From Endotrypanum monterogeii (lineage: Eukaryota; Euglenozoa; Kinetoplastea; Trypanosomatida; Trypanosomatidae): 64,000 nucleotides of DNA. Positions 28,101-35,098 of the stretch are shown here, piece by piece; the stretch's first letter is position 1, and each line of letters starts with the position of its first letter. The DNA is taken from positions 530,093 through 594,092 of the forward strand of contig CM007348.1 of the NCBI GenBank assembly GCA_000333855.2, read 5' to 3'. The notes below the pieces were generated by a model. The model made no database searches and was not told the origin of the DNA. It saw nothing but the letters and a program-made list of their open reading frames with translations. Both the position numbers and the translations under genes were made by a program.

Positions 28101-31100
28101 CTCTCTCCCCCCGATCGACCAACGCCAGAGCGGCGCTCCGTCGTAGCCGCCGTCTCCCATGCTCCGCCGCTCCTGCTTCGCTCGCTCTGACTGCAGACCT
28201 CTGCAGCGCTAGCGCACGGCGCGTCACTGCTGCTACGGAGCAGCGGCGAAAAAATCAGCGTCGTGCTCGACTCTCCTTCTACTGTTGGTGCTTTTAAACT
28301 GCTGTCCTCTTCACGTCCCTGGTTGAGAACAGAGACCCGGCCACCCTGGCGACACCTTTGCCCGAGGAGTGAGTCGTGATGCCGCCTCTCATTCGCCGCC
28401 TCCTCAGGTGGCCGAGAAGCATGACCTTGCTCCTCAGACTGACGTGAAAACGTGGTGGATGCCGTCGTCGACGCATCGGCTCCGTACACGAGCTGCCTCC
28501 GCTCAGTGATGTAACGTGTCAAGAGCAACAGCCGCGGCAACCGACTCGCCACCTCTACCAGCACTGCCGTCGACTCTTGTTCCGCCTCTCGCAGGATGTC
28601 GTAAAGGCAGGGCAGCACAAGATGCTCCATGAGGGCCCACTGTTCCTCCAGTACTGTAGCGTCCACCGACTTGTTACCGAAACTCGCAGCGATTGTCTCA
28701 CTAAAATGGGCCGTAGATCCACTCCAACGCTGCGGCGAATTGAGTGTGAGGTGACGCGCGATCACTTCGGAAATAAAGCTGAGCAGCCGAATCGCTATAA
28801 GGCGTGTAGGCGGTCCGTACACGTGGGTGTCGTTGTTCACATAAAAAACAACGTGTGGCAACACGACATCCACTAAAGAGGTGAAACTGCAGTACAGTGC
28901 ACACCGACGCAGGCAAAGTAGTCCGCGGTAAGCCGCCTCGTCGCTCCAGTGACCGTTATGCAATGTTTGAAGAAGGGTGGGTAGAAGAAGACAGACAGCA
29001 AGCTCTCGAGACGAGCGTGCAACTGCCGATAAATGAGCCGAGTCGTCATGCATCCCCTCATTGGATACCGCAGTCTTCACCTCTGACGCAGCTGCCGAGA
29101 AGTCGCTGCCACGACGCCCCGGCGTCGCGTCTAGACCCTCGCACCTCTGCAGAACCGCCTCCAGCTGGTTATGAAAGAGTACCAGTCGCGTGTCCGGAGC
29201 CGCAGTGAGTAGCTGAGGCAGCACAGACTCGTATAAGTAAGGAAATAAAGCGGGAAAGATACGCTGCTGGAGGCCACGACTCAGGAGATCTCGCGCGGAC
29301 GGTCTGTCTTGCGCGGCGGCACACAACATTGGCAGCAAAAGCGCGTCAAGTTCGACAGGCACGCCGGCGTCACGCAGGATGGGCAACATGACTTCCCCTC
29401 GTGCCTCCGCGTTTGTGAGATGACGTAGATTCAGTACGTGTGACAAAGTGAGTGGGTCCGCCTCCTTGTAGAGGAACAGCACGACGCACGCTGTGGAGAA
29501 GATATCCATAGAGGCTAGATGGCCGTCGAAGTTGACGTTGCTCACGTTGTAGGTCGCGCTGCCGCGTGCCTTGCTCTCCAACGGTGGGGTGGGGAGTGGC
29601 TGGTCGGTAAATTTTTCGGGTGCCACGTAACACGCCCTGTTCTCGTCTGTATCGTAGTAGTAGTCGAACAAGAGAGGACTGTCAAGTGGCATACGGCAAG
29701 GTTTGAAGGGAGCCATGTCGCAAAGCAGCAGGACACCAGTGCTCTGAATCAGTACATTGTTGGGCTTGATGTCACCGTGAGCAAAACCGTAGGTTTCGTG
29801 CAGGTGCGCCACCGCCTCCAACAGCTGATAAACGATAAAAAGTTTTTCTTTTGGTGTCCACAGAGGGCGAGCTGCTAGACGCTCACGAAGCGAGAACGCG
29901 ATGTAGGGGCGCTGCAATACACAAACATCCTCCCTCTCGCAGACAACGCTGTACCATAAACAGTTGCGTGGAGTTGACCGCTTCAGTGTTGAGCACACGG
30001 CGTGCAGTTGCTCACCGGTGTTGTCCATCATCCGGTGCACGTATTTGAGGAAATATGCCTGACCAGGATCGTCGGGGGTACGCACAAACACCTTTGTGAC
30101 GACATCCTCGACTGAAATACACTCCTCTGGTGATGTCAGCGACGTCGAAGGGCTGCCGCTCGCTGGTGCGGGAAGCGCAGCACTGCACAGACCCCCGTGG
30201 GCAGCGAGGATGGAGGAGAACGTCATCCCGACGCCGCAACTACCGCTGCTGCCACCACCACCACAACGTAGAAGAAGCTGTACATAATTGCCGTAGTTGC
30301 TGCGCCACTCCCCGCTCACACCGGCCACAACCGCGTCAAGGTTGGAGGTCTGGCCTGCGTTAGCCGAAGCCGCCGTGGCGTACGAGGACCTGGCGACATT
30401 GTGCGACGTTGCCAAGTGCAGAGGTGCAGACGAGCCTATGCCGGTGCGATTCGGCGTGCTGTGATCAGCACTGGACAAACCAAAGCCGTAGCCGCTGCCA
30501 CGCGTGACCGACAAGGCGCGAGTGTTCGTATCACGACACCAGACCTCCATCACTGCAGCGGTGGTGGAACTTGGCGCCGATGCCCCCTCAGACTGCAGCC
30601 ACGACGGAACGATGCGCCATGGGCGGTCACACAGAGGTAGGCGTTGACGCCATCGCGCCTGATGCCACATGGTGTGCTCGTAAGCCGAAAGCTGTGTCGT
30701 ATTGGCTGCCTCCGCGACGGCGGTCACACCCTTGCACAAAGCGTGAAACGCGTCGATGCACTTCACAGCGTCACCCGTCTCTCGCCCACGCCCAGCTGTC
30801 CCAGGATGGGCGCTAGACGCCTTGGTGAATGAAGTGAGAGCTGTGGACGAGCAGCCGCCAGATCCCCCATTTCGCAACGCAAATGCTGGAGCGCTGAAAA
30901 TTTGACTCGGGAGGTGCTCGAGGCGGTGCTGCGGGACGCTTTTTCCATCAGCCGAAACGAAGCCGTGAGAGCAATGGGGAGAATTGGATCTACGACGCAA
31001 TGTTGAGGTGTGCGCGAGGCCTGGTCCTCGAGCGTTCTCCCCATCGCCGGTTCCCGCCACAACTCGGGTATAGAAGAGGCAGCGAAACGTGGCAAAGTAA

Positions 31101-31195
31101 TTTCGACCCTCTGCGCCGAGAGAGGCAACAAGCTCCAGGTCATCCGATACGTTGGCGAGGTCAACAGCGGCCGTCGCCGCGAGTTGATTGCCCAT
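25184..31195 (-). CDS. VPS15: VPS15, class III PI3-kinase regulatory kinase
   Basis: Regulatory protein kinase-like subunit that recruits and activates the VPS34 PI3-kinase on endosomes and in autophagy. The 2003-residue protein has the full architecture: N-terminal MGNQLA, the N-myristoylation signature shared with human PIK3R4; a kinase domain with HGDIKPNN (Asp475) and CDMAPFKP in place of DFG; a long HEAT-like helical region from about 600 to 1300; and a C-terminal WD40 propeller from about 1540 to the end. Human VPS15 is about 1360 residues. The excess comes from an insertion of about 300 residues between the glycine loop (about 22-35) and the beta-3 lysine region (about 365), and from Ser/Gly-rich linkers around 960-1060 and 1340-1530. 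The ATG at 31195 is chosen for the conserved MGNQL; it directly follows a (TA)n tract, and an in-frame ATG exists at 31252. Confidence 0.93.
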   Translation of the reverse strand: MGNQLAATAAVDLANVSDDLELVASLGAEGRNYFATFRCLFYTRVVAGTGDGENARGPGLAHTSTLRRRSNSPHCSHGFVSADGKSVPQHRLEHLPSQIFSAPAFALRNGGSGGCSSTALTSFTKASSAHPGTAGRGRETGDAVKCIDAFHALCKGVTAVAEAANTTQLSAYEHTMWHQARWRQRLPLCDRPWRIVPSWLQSEGASAPSSTTAAVMEVWCRDTNTRALSVTRGSGYGFGLSSADHSTPNRTGIGSSAPLHLATSHNVARSSYATAASANAGQTSNLDAVVAGVSGEWRSNYGNYVQLLLRCGGGGSSGSCGVGMTFSSILAAHGGLCSAALPAPASGSPSTSLTSPEECISVEDVVTKVFVRTPDDPGQAYFLKYVHRMMDNTGEQLHAVCSTLKRSTPRNCLWYSVVCEREDVCVLQRPYIAFSLRERLAARPLWTPKEKLFIVYQLLEAVAHLHETYGFAHGDIKPNNVLIQSTGVLLLCDMAPFKPCRMPLDSPLLFDYYYDTDENRACYVAPEKFTDQPLPTPPLESKARGSATYNVSNVNFDGHLASMDIFSTACVVLFLYKEADPLTLSHVLNLRHLTNAEARGEVMLPILRDAGVPVELDALLLPMLCAAAQDRPSARDLLSRGLQQRIFPALFPYLYESVLPQLLTAAPDTRLVLFHNQLEAVLQRCEGLDATPGRRGSDFSAAASEVKTAVSNEGMHDDSAHLSAVARSSRELAVCLLLPTLLQTLHNGHWSDEAAYRGLLCLRRCALYCSFTSLVDVVLPHVVFYVNNDTHVYGPPTRLIAIRLLSFISEVIARHLTLNSPQRWSGSTAHFSETIAASFGNKSVDATVLEEQWALMEHLVLPCLYDILREAEQESTAVLVEVASRLPRLLLLTRYITERRQLVYGADASTTASTTFSRQSEEQGHASRPPEEAANERRHHDSLLGQRCRQGGRVSVLNQGREEDSSLKAPTVEGESSTTLIFSPLLRSSSDAPCASAAEVCSQSERSRSGGAWETAATTERRSGVGRSGGERVDSNTYGIRAAGVHQYLIQLRCLVTNGWNMLQMLYNHPCVAVVVAVIEQSASAVAAFLGEQRVTEDLIPLLTTALAAPLRVQRVLYPQAILLHALLKSPHAKTLCLFVEEGLRHEDVVVLTKTMESLAVVVRSCRLPLADTMPLVHQCLPLLVESRLWLREAACGVVEAAAQTYSASDIALHLEYAVRPLLTHPVPLAHLRRHAATAIRADLTSSSIPAGGAAGVTLLSYANSALWGRTTPLKSSAFFWDEDIFQGDEALCSSLDRVLGACKSGCVPSAACRGFENRGGSTGTYKDVLPEVVGVTRYDSDPVPVLLHGLPSTEASSPSMTTSKASPGSSIAEASAVVQKGGGSTNTCVVGESGDTTLVYQPTAREVERVQLESRCALSHLHVSSAPQTTPSPGVTVYGVPPSKARSHGTSSVAAMSALCRHPPTPPCIIDISPLAATLPPPSCLFSCTLSDGNVQALHDRSTPHSLPPPVALSVAATSRYSAVSSSELRPAAAPLSTVSNHTGAIYAMAPSPLGNGIVISAGAHHEAFIWEVAASHRSSSRVRELSLVARVATVGPDSLRHSYTACQWLGVPDQGRDTMHSSSSASAVDSTVAFSSTDGCVRVFDVERNTWVSSTAVAGALEGGLTALALQDRASLLVTTAAGGLHVVDTRCRGGVYASDGSPTLTSTASVWNTRLNPLDGAPSCISPLYSGDRACAAAVGTYGGALCLYDLRYQLCAQRIVLRGDEAGLPSRPAVASSLRLSITTACVDPLSVLCQGCRSCSSAPAPAVGPSLLLGTAEGIVYRLLLEHGTYWPAFECRRSVGAAIRTMLTQPTHGRVFTGGEDGYIRCWSTDQPETSHTLSCPPFRSPAYSMVRTTAAKLGLAASLPHGDAFAPRGSSNDSLASITLREGGDTRHRNHVLPRHASDAILTLSAVRTSATPFGQWSWGNRCGGGGGELGYLLSGARDGTLTLWSNVHRRP

Positions 31196-31218
31196 ATATA
31201 TATATATATATATATATT
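31194..31218. repeat. (TA)n tract abutting the VPS15 start codon
   Basis: TA repeat on both strands whose last bases form part of the ATG at 31195; read in frame upstream it codes Ile-Tyr repeats. Confidence 0.95.
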
Positions 31219-31345
31219 TCTCCCAATATGTAAAACAAAAAATAATAATCATGTATATCCGTCTGCACACGCAGAGGTGTGTCAAGACGTACTGCAGTAT
31301 TCAGTGCGTGCAGCAGCAGCAATCCCCAATCGCGGTGAATCTTGT

Positions 31346-31378
31346 GAAAAGAGGAAAGGGGGAAGGAGGTGAGAGGGA
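31346..31378 (-). promoter_or_regulatory. Polypyrimidine trans-splicing tract, VPS15
   Basis: 24 uninterrupted pyrimidines plus a further 8 on the coding strand. The first AG after it is at 31341-31342, giving a leader that would include the upstream in-frame ATG at 31252. Confidence 0.6.
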
Positions 31379-31731
31379 CACCCAACACAGCAAACAATAA
31401 CGAAAAGCCTACAAAACAAGAGGAGTAGGGGAGATGAGAAATGAAAATGTTTCACGAGTGAAGATGGCGAGGGAAACGAGGGCCCCCCTTTTGCTTGGGG
31501 GGGAGGGGGGGCAAGGGGAGGCAAGCAAGCTGCGAGGAAGGGAGTGAGGAAGTAAAAAGAGGAGAGAATGCGTCTGTTGCATCGAACTCTCGGCATCAAG
31601 CAAGTCCCTAACTTGATATTTATGAAGGCACCCTCGTATTTCGGACCCAAGCGCCACAACATTAATGTATCTGAGGAGGGGAGGAAGCTGAAGTTTACAG
31701 ACGCGTCACCCACATCTCCTTCAAACCATGA

Positions 31732-31768
<37 letters not shown>
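31732..31768. repeat. (TA)n-(TG)n compound microsatellite
   Basis: TA repeat passing directly into TG repeat. Confidence 0.95.
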
Positions 31769-32329
31769 GATGTGTAGGGGTGCATATCAGAAAAAGAGTA
31801 GCGATTTTGAGAACATCCCTTCGGTGCGCACGAGGTCAACCCTTCCCCCTGGCGAGACGAAACGCGAAAATTCAGGTGTGCCAAAAAAGAAAGATAATGC
31901 GAGCCCCCTTTTGTGTGTGTGTGTGTGTGTATGTGGAGGAAGAGGAAGAGAAGGTGTATGAATAATACTAACGTCTCCAGAACTGCGTTGGAGCGTTGCG
32001 GGTGTGTTTGCGTCCAACTTTGAGGGATCGTCCACTAGAAGAATGTTCCGAGATGGAGATCTACACACAGGAAGGGTGCGACGACGACAGACGTGATATC
32101 CCAAGGAGATTGCGGAGGGAAGGCGAGGCGAAAGGGTGCACACAGACAAACAGACTTCATTTTTGTTGGGAACAGGTGCCCATGCATGAGCTTGCTCGGC
32201 CGCATTGGGGAAAAAAAATGTTGTGACGGAAGAAAGGCAGCGGCAGAGAAAAACGGGGCACAAAAGAGGGGAGCCAGCCCAAAGGAAAAAAATGGAATTG
32301 AACACGCGACAATACATCTTTTGTACTCG

Positions 32330-32374
32330 ACACACACACACACACACAGATATATATATATATATATATATATA
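32330..32374. repeat. (CA)n-(TA)n compound microsatellite
   Basis: CA repeat passing through GA into a TA repeat; the opposite order to the tract at 31732. Confidence 0.95.
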
Positions 32375-33007
32375 CTGAAACATACAAGAACTTTAACAAG
32401 AATGCTCAAGTATCATGACCCCCCGACAGATTTTATTTGTTTCTAGATGCCAACGATATGAAATGGCGACAGCGGTAGAAGTGGGGGGAAGGGGGGTGGG
32501 ACGAAGAGAGAGAAAAGGAAGCCAGAAAAAAAAAATGGGTGAAGAAAAGCGGACCTAAAAGAAGTCTAACCCATGTCACTGACGAACTCGACGGACATGG
32601 AAGCACAGCACTAACATATCAAAACACCTTCACTAGTAATCACGCCCCTTGACTGAGGCACCAAAGACTTTCCTCACCTGTGCCCCACAAGACTGACACT
32701 ATGGCCGCATTCGCCCTCTACATTCACCATCCCTGCATCACCATATATCACTTAGTTATTTCGGTGTAGCACGAGAGCATGGGGTGGACCGCTATAATAA
32801 TAAAAAGTAAGACATACGGAGAAAAAAAAAAAAACATGAATTCCACCCGCCTCTCAGAAAGACAACAACCCTTCTTCCACCATCCAGAAATACAGTCAAT
32901 TTGTGCGAGGAGAGAGGAGTATACAGCATAATGAGAAGAAAAAGAACACGTGCCTCGCCGCCGATGGCGCGCAAGCTGAGGACAAAAACAAAACAAAGAG
33001 CAGGGAC

Positions 33008-33008
33008 A

Positions 33009-33050
<42 letters not shown>
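33008..33050. repeat. (TA)n microsatellite
   Basis: About 20 TA units with one GTA interruption, in the presumed 3' UTR of the ArfGAP gene. Confidence 0.95.
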
Positions 33051-33319
33051 ACGGGGAAAACAAATCCGGAGTGGAAAAATTAAAGGTCGGCCAACTGGGA
33101 GGAAAATCAGCGCATCTCTCTCTCTTTTCCAAGTGTGTGTGTGTGAATACGTTGAACAAGTGTCGCTGACCTACCCACTACCCGACTTCCCACCTTCCTA
33201 CTCGACTATACAAGTGCACCTCTTCACCAAAAAAGCAACATGAAAGACCTCGAACTCGCCGAGGATGTATCTTTTCTTTCTTATCTACATGGTGTGAGGC
33301 TGCGCTCCCCCCCCCTTCC

Positions 33320-34564
33320 CTATCCGGGGTGGTACAGCGGCTTCGCCATCTGCGGCTGCCATGCCACCGAGCCCCCACCCGTGTTTGGATTCGAGCTGCC
33401 TCTGGTTTGCACACCCGCTCCAAGAACGGGGGCGGAACCAAACAGGGAAAGAATCTCATCCTTGGCACTTCCACTGCTGCCGGCGCTTGGACTCCCCTGG
33501 AAACCCATAAACAAATTATCAGTGTTACTAGGCCCTGTCGATGGACTAGACAAGGAATGCGACTTGTTCGGCAACGGCGCCTTGTCGTACATGCCGCCAC
33601 CTAAGGGGCTGCACGCATTGGATGCTGCCTCACCGAGCTGCGTCCTCGCCCAAGCCCAGTTCTCCTTTGAGCCCACTGGTGATACCGACGACGGCGACGC
33701 CAAAGCACTTCCCCAGGCAGTAGGCAATGGGGAAGCGGTACCACCGACCGCTGGAGAGCTCACGCTGTTGTCATGACGCCGATAAGCACCAGAGAAAAGC
33801 TCCTCAACGTTTGTGAAGGCGGCTGTAGTACTCTGCGTCGTCTCCTTGCTTGACGACACTGTCGTGGTTGAAGAAACAGGTGGCCCCCAGAGCTCCACGA
33901 GGACGTTGTGCTGGTGCGGCGGCTCCACGGGCGTGTCCGCTTGGCGCGGTGAAGAAATCAACCGGGGCGATGGCGCTGAAGCTTCGACCACGGTGGCGCA
34001 CACGCCCTCATTTGGGGACTCCATAAACTTTTTGAAAAGTTCGGTGAAGCGGGGGTGAAAGTATTGCCTCCGCTCATACTTCCCGCGAATGGCTCGCTCC
34101 ACAACGGCGGTGTCGGTGGTGGCGGCGACACGTGCAGAAGGTGGCATATTATACTCGTATAAGAGTCGTCCTCGTGTGTTGCCAACATGCTCCATCACGA
34201 ATAGCATCGAATCTGGCCAGGCGTCCATGCTAACCGACTTCACCTTGGATATGTGCGTGCCCATAGAGCGATGGATGCCAGCGCAGCGAAGGCAGAAAAA
34301 AATACCAAGATTTGTGCTTGCCCATCGTGGTTGTTTCGCACCGCAATCGAAACACTCACGATTATCCTGACGACGCAATAAAACATCAAAGCGTTGCTGT
34401 TGCGGCGGCGAGACACCTGCGCTTGGCGTCACCGTGTTGGTGGTGCGCTTTGTCACGAAACCAGCGTCTACATTTTCAGAAACACCACTACTATTGCGCG
34501 CACAGTATGTGTCCCCGCGCCGCGCACCCGGCTCGTAGCGGTCTTGGTAGAACTGGTTTGGCAT
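33320..34564 (-). CDS. ArfGAP-domain protein
   Basis: Putative GTPase-activating protein for Arf-family GTPases, acting in vesicle coat and membrane traffic. The 414-residue protein has the ArfGAP zinc finger with Cys71, Cys74, Cys91 and Cys94 in CxxC-x16-CxxC spacing, followed by AGIHRSMGTHISKVKSV, which carries the catalytic arginine. The domain runs to about residue 180, ending with a KYERRQYFHP-type helix. The N-terminal 60 residues and the whole C-terminal half (about 200-414) are Ser/Thr/Pro/Gly-rich and look disordered. They could hold short clathrin or adaptor motifs; I see LFSG- and LFMGF-type hydrophobic patches. The domain resembles the SMAP/AGFG type more than the ARAP or ASAP types, since no PH, ankyrin or SH3 region is visible. 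Subtype is uncertain. Confidence 0.92.
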   Translation of the reverse strand: MPNQFYQDRYEPGARRGDTYCARNSSGVSENVDAGFVTKRTTNTVTPSAGVSPPQQQRFDVLLRRQDNRECFDCGAKQPRWASTNLGIFFCLRCAGIHRSMGTHISKVKSVSMDAWPDSMLFVMEHVGNTRGRLLYEYNMPPSARVAATTDTAVVERAIRGKYERRQYFHPRFTELFKKFMESPNEGVCATVVEASAPSPRLISSPRQADTPVEPPHQHNVLVELWGPPVSSTTTVSSSKETTQSTTAAFTNVEELFSGAYRRHDNSVSSPAVGGTASPLPTAWGSALASPSSVSPVGSKENWAWARTQLGEAASNACSPLGGGMYDKAPLPNKSHSLSSPSTGPSNTDNLFMGFQGSPSAGSSGSAKDEILSLFGSAPVLGAGVQTRGSSNPNTGGGSVAWQPQMAKPLYHPG

Positions 34565-34699
34565 GTCGTACTTTAGGTAGGTGAAAGTGGGGCAGGTAAT
34601 GTGTTCAACTGTCTACTGATGTGTCTGTACGTATCGGGGAAGGTGGGAATGAAGGGGAAGGGGGTTGACGCCAGAGACTTCTACAGCACTGCAATCAAT

Positions 34700-34748
34700 G
34701 AAAGAAGAAAAAAGAAAACGTGATTCACGGAGGGAAGAGAAGAGGAAA
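34700..34748 (-). promoter_or_regulatory. Polypyrimidine trans-splicing tract, ArfGAP
   Basis: Two pyrimidine blocks (34700-34718 and 34729-34748) on the coding strand, 135-185 bases upstream of the ATG. Confidence 0.6.
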
Positions 34749-34954
34749 TGAAGGATGTGCAGAAGTGGTACAGAACTACGTTGCTGAGCAGCGCACACAT
34801 TGGTGGGAACAACCCCACTACCGGCCCACTCTACGCCCTGCCCATTAACACGTCCGCAGAACGAGACACCTTGCCACAAAAAATCATCTTCAAGAAGCGG
34901 AAAGAAAGGAAAAAAAATAGATCAAGACGACCCAACATACAACTGAGCTGATGT

Positions 34955-34958
<4 letters not shown>

Positions 34959-35011
<53 letters not shown>
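34959..35011. repeat. (CA)26 microsatellite
   Basis: The longest perfect CA repeat in the window, about 90 bases downstream of the TOP3B stop. Confidence 0.97.
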
Positions 35012-35013
<2 letters not shown>

Positions 35014-35098
35014 CGCACATGCGCTAACAGCTTCATGGTGTTAGGGTAAAAATTGACTGAACCGACCACACCGCGCAGAAGCGAAAGCGATGTGCCTG

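Larger units (their letters stand above)
31196..33319. other. Spacer between ArfGAP and VPS15 genes
   Basis: The longest spacer in the window; no credible gene. It has four TA-type tracts (31194-31218, 31732-31768, 32330-32374, 33008-33050), the VPS15 splice tract at 31346-31378, a G-rich zone at 31495-31530 and a (TG)n at about 31913-31931. ORFs of up to 200 codons here consist of repeat-coded Ile-Tyr, Cys-Val and Ser/Phe-rich sequence. Confidence 0.7.
34565..35098. other. Spacer between TOP3B and ArfGAP genes
   Basis: The shortest spacer. It holds the ArfGAP splice tract at 34700-34748 and a (CA)26 tract at 34959-35011 close to the TOP3B stop. No gene seen. Confidence 0.75.

Noticed and set aside
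31282..32383. Minus-strand frames of about 200 codons in the ArfGAP-VPS15 spacer
   Set aside because: Products are TA, TG and CA repeat translations with Ser/Phe-rich filler; no conserved-looking segment.
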